Shown here: piece by piece, positions 41,941 to 51,086 of the stretch
How positions within the stretch are numbered: position 1 is the first letter of the stretch
Layout: the number at the start of each line of letters is the position of its first letter
Source: JAJYUU01 sp963822955
Lineage (GTDB): Bacteria; Actinomycetota; Actinomycetes; Streptosporangiales; Streptosporangiaceae
Assembly: GCA_963822955.1 (NCBI GenBank)
Contig: CAWGJS010000002.1
Span: forward strand, 806,001 to 870,000
Direction: 5' to 3'
Length of the DNA stretch: 64,000 nucleotides
Notes under the pieces: model-generated
Database searches by the model: none
What the model saw: only the letters and a program-made list of their open reading frames with translations
Told to the model about the DNA's origin: nothing
Made by a program: the position numbers and the translations under genes

Positions 41941-42693
41941 CTAACGCGAGAGCCGGGCCGAGGCGAGTATGCTCCCGGCGCTCAGCATCCAGATCACCGT
42001 CTCGCCGTCCCGCCGCTCGGTCATCAGCTCTGGTGTGCAGCCGGGCAGGATGGCCCGGTGGTACTCGATCTCCGCGACCGACGGGACGAAAGCGTGGGCG
42101 GCCAGCTCTTCCTCCACGACAGCCCAGTGCACGGCGTTGTTGACATGCCCGGCAGTGTCGAAGTCGACGGCCCGCACTGGCCAGACGGCTGGCCGCGGAC
42201 CGGCACCCACCTCGTTCCCGTCCGGAACGGTCCCGACGGGACGCGGGTGAGACAGCCGAGCGGACACCACCCGCCCGGCCGCCGATGCGCCGTAGACGGC
42301 CAGGAATTCCGCCGACAGGGGCACCGGCCGTCCATCTCCCCCGGCCACTGCCGCCCAGACGGCGCTGGCCTGCACGAACGGCGTGCCGTCTGAAGCAGAC
42401 AGCGTCGTAGTCCGCTCGGCCCATCGCGGCCCTGTCCCAGAGCAGAAGGTCGCAACCGTCAGCCGTTCCCCCATGACCGGAAGCGCGCTGATGCGAAGTG
42501 CGCACCGGCGGACTAGCCAGACAACCGGCTCGGCCAGGCCGGAATCGGCCAGGTCGTCCTCGGCGGCCGTCTGCAGGTACCGGGCGAGCGCATCAAGCCT
42601 GAGGCGTCCGGACGGCACGACGTCGGTGCTGCGGACGATCCTCCTGGCCGCGTAGACACGGCCGCTGGCCGGCTCGGGCCGGAACGCTTCCAT
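41941..42693 (-). CDS. Acyl-ACP thioesterase
   Basis: Releases fatty acids from acyl carrier protein. Chosen start is ATG 42693 (TTG 42711 is an alternative); about 250 aa. Two hotdog domains are visible: residues around 15-130 (RIVRSTDVVPSGRLRLDALARYLQTAAEDDL; VWLVRRCALRISALPVMGERLTV) and a second beginning RAVDFDTAGHVNNAVHWAVVEEEL, which has the conserved D-x-x-x-H-V-N-N motif. The length fits bacterial FatA-like enzymes. It diverges from the methyltransferase gene. Confidence 0.87.
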   Translation of the reverse strand: MEAFRPEPASGRVYAARRIVRSTDVVPSGRLRLDALARYLQTAAEDDLADSGLAEPVVWLVRRCALRISALPVMGERLTVATFCSGTGPRWAERTTTLSASDGTPFVQASAVWAAVAGGDGRPVPLSAEFLAVYGASAAGRVVSARLSHPRPVGTVPDGNEVGAGPRPAVWPVRAVDFDTAGHVNNAVHWAVVEEELAAHAFVPSVAEIEYHRAILPGCTPELMTERRDGETVIWMLSAGSILASARLSR

Positions 42694-42844
42694 TCCGGCA
42701 TTCTCTAGCAAGTCTCCGGCCGGGCGGCCAGACCCAGCCCCTATCCCGATCGGCGCACGCAGTAATGTGACCTACGACATATGGGCCCTGCGAGAAGTAC
42801 GACCTCATGTCGGTTTCCTCGCCTGATGCGGTAAGAAAGAGGCC

Positions 42845-43537
42845 GTGAAACCCGCCGAGCTCCAGCTCCTGACCTCGCTTGAGGACCGCCACTGGTGGTA
42901 CAAGGAGCGGCGCGCCATCCTCACCCGCGAGCTGCGCCGCCTGCCCGTTCCCGGCCAGGCACTGGATATCGGCGCCGCAGGCGGCGGCAACACCAGGGTC
43001 CTGAAGGCGCACGGCTGGCGGGCGCTCGCCCTGGAGTACTCGGACTCCGTTGCCGACGTCGCCAAGGCGCGCGGGATCAGCGCCATCCGGGCCGACGCCC
43101 GCGCGCTGCCGCTCGCGTCAGCTGCCTGCGACCTGGTGACGGCTTTCGACATCCTCGAGCACATCGACGAGGACTACCTGGCGGCTGCCGAGATCGCCCG
43201 CGTCCTCAAGCCAGGCGGAACTGCCCTGATCGCGGTGCCGTGTGACATGGCCCTGTGGTCCGCGCACGACGACGAGGTCGGCCACGTGCGCCGCTACACG
43301 CGGCCCGAGCTGGTGAACGTCATCTCCAAGGCCGGCCTGACGGTCGATGACGTCTGGAGCTGGAACGTCCTGCTGCGGCCGGTCGTCGCGTTGCGCCGTA
43401 AGTCCTCCACGGGCAGCGATCTTGACGAGGTCCCGCCGCTGGTCAATACGGTACTGACGTCGATCATCGTGGCAGAGCGCTACCTGCCGACCAAGTCCCT
43501 GCCCGGCGTCTCGCTCTTCCTGCGTGCTCGGCGCTGA
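42845..43537 (+). CDS. Class I SAM-dependent methyltransferase
   Basis: GTG 42845 after AGAAAGAGG; 230 aa. Motif I is ALDIGAAGGGNTRVL, an acidic strand-2 end follows in LALEYSDSVADVA, then LVTAFDILEHIDEDYLAAAEIARVLKPGGTALIAVP, typical of UbiE/Coq5-like and sugar or lipid methyltransferases. The N-terminal LTSLEDRHWWYKERRAIL and the later EVGHVRRYTRPELVNVI are shared with methyltransferases near cell-envelope glycan genes. Its neighbours downstream are polytopic glycosyltransferase-like proteins, which supports an envelope substrate. Confidence 0.88.
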   Translation: MKPAELQLLTSLEDRHWWYKERRAILTRELRRLPVPGQALDIGAAGGGNTRVLKAHGWRALALEYSDSVADVAKARGISAIRADARALPLASAACDLVTAFDILEHIDEDYLAAAEIARVLKPGGTALIAVPCDMALWSAHDDEVGHVRRYTRPELVNVISKAGLTVDDVWSWNVLLRPVVALRRKSSTGSDLDEVPPLVNTVLTSIIVAERYLPTKSLPGVSLFLRARR

Positions 43538-43915
43538 GCGGAGCCGACCCCGCTGAGTGAACGCTCGCCAGGGAATAACAGCGGCGTGAGGGCGGCATAA
43601 ACTCAGCTCGCGATCCTGAACAGGCAGGGACAAGCATGGCTAACTTGGCAAACGCCCTTCGGGAGCGGCGTCGGTGACGGATCGTAACCGAGTGCCACAG
43701 TCCGTTGCGCCGGACAGAGCCGGGCAACTCATGCGGTCACGCCAGTGCCACGATTCCGGCAAATGTGGCCGCTGGCTAACGCCGGCGGCTACGCTATCGA
43801 CAGGTGTGCAGGCAGGGGCTAGTCCGATAGGCGGTGGGGGCAGCCGCAGCTCACCGGCTGCGTGGCGCGGCGATACCTGCGGCGACAGATCGAGCGCAGG
43901 TCCGCTGATGGAGGT
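43538..43915. other. 378-bp gap without a convincing gene
   Basis: It holds a possible 13-codon leader-like ORF (43636-43677, MANLANALRERRR), preceded by GCAGGGACAAG, whose stop overlaps a GTG (43674) that opens an 84-codon frame running into the next gene. Composition and codon positions do not look coding. No clear promoter or hairpin recognised. Confidence 0.4.
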
Positions 43916-45439
43916 ATGGCCGAGGTGACACGGGCGCCCATTGACCCGGCCGGCCCGCGAGGGTCAGCCGGGCAGGCCGGCTCGGTTGTCCAGGCTTCCG
44001 GGGAATCGCCGGCCGCCTTGACGGCACCGCTCACCACTGAGGTCCGGCCTGCGACCCACCGTCCGGTGCCAGGTCATGGTCCGGTCGAGCGGGTCATGAG
44101 CACGGTGATCCGCAAGCTCGCCTGGAGCAAGCTCGCCAATCCGCGGGTCGCCATCGCGGTGTCCGGAGCTGGCCTGCTGCTCGGTGCGCTCGTCGGCGCG
44201 ACGGCGCCGAACACCGCGACGCTGCGCATCCGGCTGCCACTGTCGCACTTCCTGCCGTCGCTGCAGCACCAGAACGTGCTGGCGATGACCCTGCTCTACG
44301 CGGGAGACATCCTGGCGTGCCTGGGGCTGGCAGGCATGCTCTGGGCGCACAGCCAGGGCTGGCGCCCAGACCCGCGCAAGCTGCTGGCAGTCAGCGCGGG
44401 CGTCGTCGCTGTGCTGGTCAGCCTCACTCCGGTTGGCTCCTCAGATACCGCGAGCTATGCGGCGTTCGGCCGGATCGCGGCCCTAGGCGGCAATCCGTAC
44501 ACGACCAGCCCTGTCCAGGCTCTCCAGCACACGCTCTATCTCCCCATCGTGGGCACAGTCTGGCGACCACAGGTGTCGGTCTACGGGCCCATCGCCACCT
44601 GGATCCAGAGATTCGCCGCATCGATCGGCGGCTCGGACGCCGGCACCACCATCTGGGTCTTGATGATCCTCAACGGCCTGGCGTTCATCGGCACCGGCTG
44701 GCTGCTGCTCAAGACCTCCGACGATCCCATCCGGGCCACGCTGTTCTGGGCGGCGAACCCTGTCCTCATCCAGCAGCTGGTCAGCGGCGGCCATCTCGAC
44801 ACCTTCGTGGCCGCGGCGTGCATCTGCGCGATCCAGGTGGCCCGCCGGGTCTCCGGCCTCCGGGGCGACATCCTCATCGGCGTGCTGATCGGCCTTGCCT
44901 GCGGCGTCAAGGTCAACGCCGTGCTGGTCGCGGTCGGGCTGGCCTGGCCGTTGCTACGGCGGCACGAGTGGATGCGGACGGCGCGGATCACCGTCGTTTC
45001 GCTGCTCACGGTCGCAATCCTGTACAGCGGTTACGGAATCACCGCGCTCAAGCCGCTCGTCGCCGGGTCGAAGTGGGTCATATTGCCGTCCCCGTGGCGG
45101 CTGTTCCAGGCGCTCCTGGACGTGCCCGTATTCCATATCTCACCTGGCACAGTCACCCTGCTGATCAGCCTGCTGTGGCCGATCGCGATGATCGTCGTCG
45201 CCTGGTTCATCTATCAGCGGATCTCCTCCGATCAGCCGCAGGAAGTGGTGGCGCCGTTCGCGCTGAGTTTTGCCTGGATCCTGGTGGCCCCATGGGTCTT
45301 CCCCTGGTACGCGGCCCTGGCCTGGGTCGCCCTGACCCAGGTTCCGCGCAACCGGATGACGCGGTGGCTGACGCTGTACACCGTCCTGCTCGCGGTATGG
45401 CATTCCGGCGGCGGCCAGGGTCCAGCGACGCATTGGTGA
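43916..45439 (+). CDS. Polytopic mannosyltransferase-like protein (MptB/GT87-type)
   Basis: About 507 aa with some 11-12 membrane helices. The N-terminal 60 residues are polar and disordered (VTRAPIDPAGPRGSAGQ). Around residue 175 the first large loop has SLTPVGSSDTASYAAFGRIAALGGNPYTTSP, which recalls the D-x-x-x-Y region and the G-x-N-P-Y of polyprenyl-phosphomannose-dependent alpha-1,6-mannosyltransferases. ISIGGSDAGTT and FWAANPVLIQQLVSGGHLDTF also fit that family. Start choice is weak: ATG 43916 has GGAGG too close; GTG 43862 and ATG 44095 are alternatives. The next gene follows after 4 bp, so they form an operon. Confidence 0.75.
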   Translation: MAEVTRAPIDPAGPRGSAGQAGSVVQASGESPAALTAPLTTEVRPATHRPVPGHGPVERVMSTVIRKLAWSKLANPRVAIAVSGAGLLLGALVGATAPNTATLRIRLPLSHFLPSLQHQNVLAMTLLYAGDILACLGLAGMLWAHSQGWRPDPRKLLAVSAGVVAVLVSLTPVGSSDTASYAAFGRIAALGGNPYTTSPVQALQHTLYLPIVGTVWRPQVSVYGPIATWIQRFAASIGGSDAGTTIWVLMILNGLAFIGTGWLLLKTSDDPIRATLFWAANPVLIQQLVSGGHLDTFVAAACICAIQVARRVSGLRGDILIGVLIGLACGVKVNAVLVAVGLAWPLLRRHEWMRTARITVVSLLTVAILYSGYGITALKPLVAGSKWVILPSPWRLFQALLDVPVFHISPGTVTLLISLLWPIAMIVVAWFIYQRISSDQPQEVVAPFALSFAWILVAPWVFPWYAALAWVALTQVPRNRMTRWLTLYTVLLAVWHSGGGQGPATHW

Positions 45440-45443
45440 CCTC

Positions 45444-46952
45444 GTGCGGATGATCGAGATCAGCGGCCGGAGAGCTCCCGCCCTAGGTCGCATCGCCAGT
45501 GACGCGCCGGATGAGCGGCTGACCGGGCGCCTGGCAGGCTGGGCCCAGGTGCTGCGCCGACACTGGCTGGCGTCGGCGCTGCTGGCCGCGGGACTGGTCC
45601 TGCGGGTGCTCGCGCAGTTCGCCTACCGGCCCGCGCTGTTCTACATCGACTCGGTGAAGTACCTCTACGACGCTGCGGGCAACGACCCCGAGGGCTACAA
45701 GCTGCCACTGCGGGGCATCCTGCTGGTGGCCAACCTCGATACCGTGGTCGCGGTCCAGCACCTGCTCGGCCTCGTCATCGCCGTGGTGATCTACGTGCTG
45801 CTGCTGCGGCGGGGCGTCTCGCGCTGGCTCGCCGCGCTGGCCATAGCGCCGGTACTGCTGGATGCCTACCAGCTCCAGAACGAGCAGGCGATCATGCCAG
45901 GTACCTGGTTCGAGGCGCTGATCGTAGCGAGCATCGCGATCTTGCTCTGGCGGCCGGCCGTCAGCTGGCGCCGGGTCACTGCGGCTGGCGTCGTGCTCGG
46001 GACCTCGGCCACCGTCGCGCAGGTCGGCGAGGCGCTGATTCCGGCGGCGGCGCTCTTCGTGCTGGTGGCCGGGTCGGCGAGCTGGCGGCACGCCATCGGC
46101 AAGGCGGCCCTGCTGTGCGCGGCCTGCGCGCTGCCCATCCTGGCCTACTCCGCCGGCTCCTACCTGCTTGGCCAGGGCTTCTTCCTGTCGCATCAGGGGG
46201 CCACGTCGGTCTATGGCCGGATGGCGTCCGTCGCCGACTGCGCCACGATCAAGCTGCCGCCCGACGAACGCGGGCTGTGCCCGACGCCTGCTCAGCAAGC
46301 CAGGGGCGACGACTGGCTTGAGTACGGGACTTTCGCCCCCGTGCAGCACTACTACCGCGATCTGCCGCGCGGTGCCGTCAACAGCCTGGTGACCAGCTTC
46401 AGCGACGCGGTGCTGACCCAGCAGCCATCGCGGGTGCTCGACGCATACGGGCGTGACGTGCTGAAGCTGTATGCAGTGGTCCGCGTCACCGCGCCTGGCG
46501 ATCCGGCCATCTCCCGCTGGCAGTTCCAGACCTCGTTCCCGTACTTCGACTCGCACGCCACCCCCGCGATTGTCAGGGCGGCGGTAGACCGGTTCGGTGG
46601 CGGCCAGCCGAGCGTCTGGCACCCGGTCGCCGCGTTCCTGCGGTCCTACCAGCTCGACGGCGGCTATGCGCCAGGACCGCTGCTGGTGCTCTTGACGGTG
46701 ACCGGATTGGCGGGCTCGGCGCTCGTGCTGCGCCGCCGCGCCGACCCCGCCCTCCGCCAGCGCGCGCTTGCCTGCCTGCTGTTCTTCGCTTCGGCGGTCT
46801 TTCTAACGCTGGTATCCGACCTGTTCGTCTTCTCCTGGCGGTACCAGCTGCCAGCGCTCGTCACGCTCGTGCCCGCGGGCGTGCTCGGGATCAGCGTCAT
46901 CGGCGAGTGGCTGAGGCCGCGACGCCGGCGTGCACGACCATCCCCCGCGTAG
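45444..46952 (+). CDS. Polytopic membrane protein, probable glycosyltransferase (GT-C fold)
   Basis: GTG 45444, 4 bp after the preceding gene; 502 aa. About ten membrane helices, with a first external loop FAYRPALFYIDSVKYLYDAAGNDPEGY, where an Asp after helix 1 fits GT-C enzymes that use lipid-phosphate sugars. A large soluble loop lies between residues 255 and 385 (VADCATIKLPPDERGLCPTPAQ; two Cys that could pair). The tail is basic. The donor and acceptor are unknown; with the upstream gene it probably builds or decorates an envelope glycan. Confidence 0.65.
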   Translation: MRMIEISGRRAPALGRIASDAPDERLTGRLAGWAQVLRRHWLASALLAAGLVLRVLAQFAYRPALFYIDSVKYLYDAAGNDPEGYKLPLRGILLVANLDTVVAVQHLLGLVIAVVIYVLLLRRGVSRWLAALAIAPVLLDAYQLQNEQAIMPGTWFEALIVASIAILLWRPAVSWRRVTAAGVVLGTSATVAQVGEALIPAAALFVLVAGSASWRHAIGKAALLCAACALPILAYSAGSYLLGQGFFLSHQGATSVYGRMASVADCATIKLPPDERGLCPTPAQQARGDDWLEYGTFAPVQHYYRDLPRGAVNSLVTSFSDAVLTQQPSRVLDAYGRDVLKLYAVVRVTAPGDPAISRWQFQTSFPYFDSHATPAIVRAAVDRFGGGQPSVWHPVAAFLRSYQLDGGYAPGPLLVLLTVTGLAGSALVLRRRADPALRQRALACLLFFASAVFLTLVSDLFVFSWRYQLPALVTLVPAGVLGISVIGEWLRPRRRRARPSPA

Positions 46953-47050
46953 GGACGCACGTCACAGCGAAGCATCGAGGGTGCAGCTAAAGATCACTCG
47001 GCCGTTACCCAGATTTGGCCGGTCCCCCGAGCCCTCTTTAGTCTCCGCAG

Positions 47051-47069
47051 TTAGGGTAGCCTAAGCTAC
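47051..47069. promoter_or_regulatory. Iron box 1 (IdeR/DtxR-type)
   Basis: TTAGGGTAGCCTAAGCTAC resembles the IdeR consensus TTAGGTTAGGCTAACCTAA, with TTAGG and CCTAA half-sites, upstream of the iron ABC importer operon. It is 25 bp from box 2. Confidence 0.7.
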
Positions 47070-47075
47070 TTTAAG

Positions 47076-47094
47076 TTAGGTAAGCCTAAGCTCC
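47076..47094. promoter_or_regulatory. Iron box 2 (IdeR/DtxR-type)
   Basis: TTAGGTAAGCCTAAGCTCC carries a TTAGG-TAAG-CCTAA palindrome, 39 bp before ATG 47133. Two boxes in tandem suggest strong iron repression of the importer operon. Confidence 0.75.
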
Positions 47095-47132
47095 CTTCTC
47101 AGGTGGGACCTAGACGTGCGGAGACGGAGCGG

Positions 47133-48305
47133 ATGACGAGCGAGCCTGACCACAGCTCTGCGCTGACCGACGAGCCTGTCCCGGCTGAATCTGGCCAGTC
47201 GGCCCGGCGGCCGCTGCGCCAGGGCCGGCCGCGCACGGCCACGCGCACCCTGGCGCCTCCGCGTCTCAGCGCAATCGTCGCTGCCGCCGCACTACTCGCC
47301 ACCGGGGCCGCGCTGTCTGCCTGCGGCAGTCCGGCGGACAGCAGCGGTACCACTATCACGCTGTACAGCGGCCAGCATGTGCAGACGGCTGACCACCTCG
47401 TCAGCGCGTTCGAGAAGAAGACGGGCATCAGCGTGGTCGTCCGGAGCGACGACGAGGACGTGCTTGCCGACCAGATAGCTGCCGAGGGCAGCAGGTCCCG
47501 GGCCGACGTGTTCTTCACCGAGAACTCGCCGCCGCTGGAGAGCCTGCAGGCCAAGGGGCTGCTGTCGCCGGCGGACAGCGCGACGCTAGCCAGGACGCCG
47601 AGCAAGTTCAATTCGCCCCAGGGTGACTGGGTGGGCGTCTCGGCCCGGGTCAGCGTGATCGTCTATAACCCGACCCTGGTCTCAGCCAGCCAGCTGCCGA
47701 CGCACGTCGCGCAGCTGGCCGGCCCGCAGTACGAGGGCAAGCTGGCGCTCGCTCCTGGCGAGACTGACTTCCAGCCGGTCGTCACCGCCTACCAGCGCGC
47801 GTACGGCACCGCTGCGACTTTGACCTGGCTGAAGAAGATCGCGGCTAATGCTGCCGGGCACGTCTACCCGGACAATGAGACGATCGCCAACGAGGTAAAC
47901 CGCGGTGCGGCCGCGTTCGGCGTCGTCAACGAGTACTACTGGTACCGGATGCGGGCCGAGATCGGCTCCGGCAACATGCACTCCAGGATCGCCTACTTCG
48001 CGCCCGGCGACCCCGGATACGTGATCGACGTCTCTGGCGCAGCCGTCATCAGGTCGAGCAAGCACCAGGCCGCGGCCCAGAGGTTTCTGGCGTTCCTGGT
48101 CAGCAGGCAGGGTCAGGAGATCATCGGCACGCCCGGCACGGGCGCCGGCCAGTCGCTCAGCTTCGAGTACCCGATCGCCTCGGGCGTGACGACGAAGGCA
48201 GGCGAGTCGCCATTCAGCCAGCTCCAGCCATACCCGATCACGACCGCCGAGCTAGGTGACGGCCGCACGGCGATCGCACTAATGACCAAGGCTGGTCTGT
48301 TGTGA
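47133..48305 (+). CDS. Iron(III) ABC transporter substrate-binding lipoprotein (FbpA/AfuA-like)
   Basis: ATG 47133 with ACGGAGC upstream; 390 aa. A long Arg-rich N-region precedes the lipobox LSACGSP. The mature part begins TITLYSGQHVQTADHLVSAFEKKTG and contains RADVFFTENSPPLESL. The ferric-ion ligand region is NEYYWYRMR, with the paired tyrosines of ferric-binding proteins (the Y195/Y196 equivalent). It is first in an operon with permease and ATPase genes, behind two iron boxes, so it captures ferric iron at the cell surface for import. Confidence 0.93.
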   Translation: MTSEPDHSSALTDEPVPAESGQSARRPLRQGRPRTATRTLAPPRLSAIVAAAALLATGAALSACGSPADSSGTTITLYSGQHVQTADHLVSAFEKKTGISVVVRSDDEDVLADQIAAEGSRSRADVFFTENSPPLESLQAKGLLSPADSATLARTPSKFNSPQGDWVGVSARVSVIVYNPTLVSASQLPTHVAQLAGPQYEGKLALAPGETDFQPVVTAYQRAYGTAATLTWLKKIAANAAGHVYPDNETIANEVNRGAAAFGVVNEYYWYRMRAEIGSGNMHSRIAYFAPGDPGYVIDVSGAAVIRSSKHQAAAQRFLAFLVSRQGQEIIGTPGTGAGQSLSFEYPIASGVTTKAGESPFSQLQPYPITTAELGDGRTAIALMTKAGLL

Positions 48306-48315
48306 GGCGGCAGCG

Positions 48316-49923
48316 ATGAAGGCGCTTCCGGCACCCGCCGCCCCGGCCGTGCGAGCGCCGGTCCGTGCCAGGAGAGCGCAGCGGCCATCCGGACTGCTGG
48401 CCGTCAGCGCGCTGATTGCGGCCCTCCTCGCGGTCCCCCTGGTATTCCTGCTCATCGAGTCACATGCTGCAGGCTGGAGCACGGTTGCCGCCCAGATCGT
48501 CCGGCCGCTGACGGGAACGCTGCTGTGGAACACCGTCCGGCTCACGGTCGTGGTCACCGCCCTGTGCGCCATCCTCGGGACCGCTAGCGCCTGGCTGGTA
48601 GAGCGCACCGACCTGCCCGGCCGGCGGATCCTCGCCGTGCTCCTCGTGGTGCCGCTCGCGATTCCCGATTTCGTCGTGAGCTTTGGCTGGAGCTCGCTGT
48701 TCGTCTGGGTGCAAGGCTTCCGCGGTGCCGTCCTGGTGATGACGCTGGCCGTCTACCCGCTGGTATACCTGCCCGTCGCTGCCAGCCTGCGCGCCGCCGA
48801 TGCCGGTCAGGAAGAGGTAGCTCGCAGCCTCGGCGCTGGCCGCATGCGGACGTTCGTCCGCATCACGCTGGGCCAGGCACGAGGCGCCATTCTTGGCGGG
48901 TGCCTCCTTGTCGCCCTCGTGCTCCTGGCCGAGTACGGCGCCTTCGAGATGCTGGGCTATCGGACCTTCACCACGGAGATCTTCACCAACCTGCAGCTGC
49001 CGACCGAGGTGCCCACGTCGTGCGCCCTGGCCCTGGTCCTGGTGGCCATCAGCCTCGTCGTGCTCGCAGGCGAGGCACGCTGGCGGGGCGGCGGCCGGGT
49101 CGCGCGCTCAGGCCCGATGGCCACCAGGGTGATGCCGCCCTTGCGACTCGGCCGCGTGGGCACAGCGGTATCGCTGACCGGTGTCTGTGCGCTGATCGCT
49201 CTCGCGGTCGGGCTGCCGGCCGGTGCCAGCATCTACTGGATCGCCGCGGGCGGCGTGCCGTCGGTGTCCAACTCGGTGAGCGTGTCGATGCTCAGCGCCG
49301 CCTGGCATACCGCGGCCTACGGTGTCTGCACGGGCGTGCTGGACACTCTGCTGGCCCTGCCGCTCGCCGTGCTGGCCATCAGGCACTCGGGTGCCGTGCG
49401 GCACTTCCTGGAGCGCAGCACCTACCTCGTACTGGCAATGCCCGGCGTTGTCATCGCGCTCGCGCTGACCTACTTCACTGAGCACTACCTGGGCGGCACC
49501 GGGTACCAGACCGCGGCGCTCCTGGTGCTGTGCTACACGATCATGTTCTTCCCGCTTGCGCTGGTCGGCGTGAAGGCGGCCATCGCCAGGGCACCGGCAA
49601 GCCTAGACGAGGTCGCCCGCTCACTTGGCCAGAGCCGGCTGGCCGCATTCAGCCGCGTCACCCTGCGGCTCGCTGCACCCGGCCTCGTGGCTGCCTTCTG
49701 CCTGGTGTTCCTGGAAGTCGTCACCGAACTGACTGCGACACTCATCCTGGTACCTACCGGCGTCCAGACGCTGGCCACGCAGTTCTGGCAGTATCAGTCC
49801 AGTTTGTCCTACGCGCAGGCGGCGCCCTTTGCCCTCGTGATGATCGCGCTTGCTACCCTGCCAAGCGTTGCGCTCGGCCGCTTTTTCAATGTCTCGGCGA
49901 AGGCGCGAGGATCGGAAGCATGA
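48316..49923 (+). CDS. Iron(III) ABC transporter permease (FbpB-like, double unit)
   Basis: The 535-aa protein contains two permease halves of six helices each. EAA loops occur in the first half (AADAGQEEVARSLGAGRMRTFVRITLG) and the second (APASLDEVARSLGQSRLAAFSRVTLRLAAPG), both shown here in part. The size and two-unit layout match FbpB/AfuB permeases. ATG at 48316 is 10 bp past the binding-protein stop, and its stop overlaps the ATPase start as ATGA. Confidence 0.93.
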   Translation: MKALPAPAAPAVRAPVRARRAQRPSGLLAVSALIAALLAVPLVFLLIESHAAGWSTVAAQIVRPLTGTLLWNTVRLTVVVTALCAILGTASAWLVERTDLPGRRILAVLLVVPLAIPDFVVSFGWSSLFVWVQGFRGAVLVMTLAVYPLVYLPVAASLRAADAGQEEVARSLGAGRMRTFVRITLGQARGAILGGCLLVALVLLAEYGAFEMLGYRTFTTEIFTNLQLPTEVPTSCALALVLVAISLVVLAGEARWRGGGRVARSGPMATRVMPPLRLGRVGTAVSLTGVCALIALAVGLPAGASIYWIAAGGVPSVSNSVSVSMLSAAWHTAAYGVCTGVLDTLLALPLAVLAIRHSGAVRHFLERSTYLVLAMPGVVIALALTYFTEHYLGGTGYQTAALLVLCYTIMFFPLALVGVKAAIARAPASLDEVARSLGQSRLAAFSRVTLRLAAPGLVAAFCLVFLEVVTELTATLILVPTGVQTLATQFWQYQSSLSYAQAAPFALVMIALATLPSVALGRFFNVSAKARGSEA

Positions 49924-50996
49924 GGCAGCTAGCGGTCACCGACCTTTACAAGGCATTCGGCAGGCACCCGGTGCTGACGGGCCTGAGCCTGGAAGTGTCG
50001 GCCGGATCGTTCACCGCCATCCTCGGACCGTCGGGCAGCGGGAAGACGACGCTGCTCCGGCTGCTGGTCGGCTTCGAGCGACCGGATGCCGGGACGATCA
50101 CCATCGGGGACCGGGTGGTCGACGGGCCGGGCAGCCACGTGCCGCCGGAGCGCCGCAAGATCGGCTACGTTCCCCAGGAAGGTGCGCTGTTCCCGCACCT
50201 GACAGTGGAGAAGAATGTCGGCTTCGGGCTTCGCGCACGGCACCAGCGAAGCTCGCGGACCGGCGAGCTGCTTGACGCGGTCGGCCTGGCCGGCATGGGC
50301 AGCCGGTATCCGCACCAGCTGTCCGGCGGACAGCAGCAGCGGGTCGCGCTCGCCCGAGCGCTCGCGATCCAGCCCGAGGTTGTCCTGCTCGATGAGCCGT
50401 TCACGTCGCTCGACGCGCATATGCGCGCGAGCGTGCGCGCGGACGTGCACGCGATCTGCCGGGCAGCGGGAACGACAGCGATTCTCGTCACGCATGACCA
50501 GGACGAGGCGCTGTCGATGGCGGACCGCATTGCCGTCCTGCGGGACGGCCGCATCGTCCAGTACACCGCGCCGCAGAACCTCTACGGCAGGCCAGCCGAC
50601 CCCGCGCTGGCCCGGTTCGTCGGCGACGCGAACCTGGTGGACGGCCAGCTCTGCGGCCGGGCTGCGCCGGGCATGGTGGAGACCGCGCTCGGCCTGCTAC
50701 CGCTGGAGGCGGACAGCGTCGCGGTCGAGGGTCCCGGCCGGGTCACCGTGCTGATCCGGCCAGAGCAGCTTGAGCTGGTCTCGGAGGTGGCGAGCGCAGG
50801 CGCGGAGACCGGCACTGTCGGCGGTCACGTGGTCGCCTACGAGTACTACGGGCACGATGCGGTGGTCCGGATCAGGCCGGATGGCGCAGAGCCTGGTCAC
50901 GAGGTGATGGTCCGCACTGTCGGCGGCCCCCGGCTGGCCGTCGGGACCACGGTTAAGATCCGGGCCCGCGGCCCGGTGGTGGCCTGGACCAGCTAG
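49920..50996 (+). CDS. Iron(III) ABC transporter ATP-binding protein (FbpC-like)
   Basis: ATG 49920 overlaps the permease stop; 358 aa. Walker A GPSGSGKT (near residue 36), signature LSGGQQQR, Walker B VVLLDEPFTSLD and switch His in LVTHDQDEALSMAD are all intact. A C-terminal TOBE-type regulatory domain begins near residue 240 (DANLVDGQLCGRAAPG; VLIRPEQLELV). This class energises ferric-iron import. It closes the iron operon; the EfeUO fusion follows after 90 bp with its own iron box. Confidence 0.94.
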   Translation: MRQLAVTDLYKAFGRHPVLTGLSLEVSAGSFTAILGPSGSGKTTLLRLLVGFERPDAGTITIGDRVVDGPGSHVPPERRKIGYVPQEGALFPHLTVEKNVGFGLRARHQRSSRTGELLDAVGLAGMGSRYPHQLSGGQQQRVALARALAIQPEVVLLDEPFTSLDAHMRASVRADVHAICRAAGTTAILVTHDQDEALSMADRIAVLRDGRIVQYTAPQNLYGRPADPALARFVGDANLVDGQLCGRAAPGMVETALGLLPLEADSVAVEGPGRVTVLIRPEQLELVSEVASAGAETGTVGGHVVAYEYYGHDAVVRIRPDGAEPGHEVMVRTVGGPRLAVGTTVKIRARGPVVAWTS

Positions 50997-51061
50997 CCGG
51001 GTTACGGTCAGGACCGGCCCGCAATGTGATGATGGCCACAGGCAGATGGGTCACGACCGAC

Positions 51062-51080
51062 TTAGGTAAGCCTTACCTTA
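51062..51080. promoter_or_regulatory. Iron box before efeUO (IdeR/DtxR-type)
   Basis: TTAGGTAAGCCTTACCTTA, a near-palindrome matching the IdeR consensus at 15 of 19 positions by eye, ends 6 bp before GTG 51087. That position suggests a leaderless or nearly leaderless transcript repressed by iron. Confidence 0.8.
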
Positions 51081-51086
51081 GTTTGT

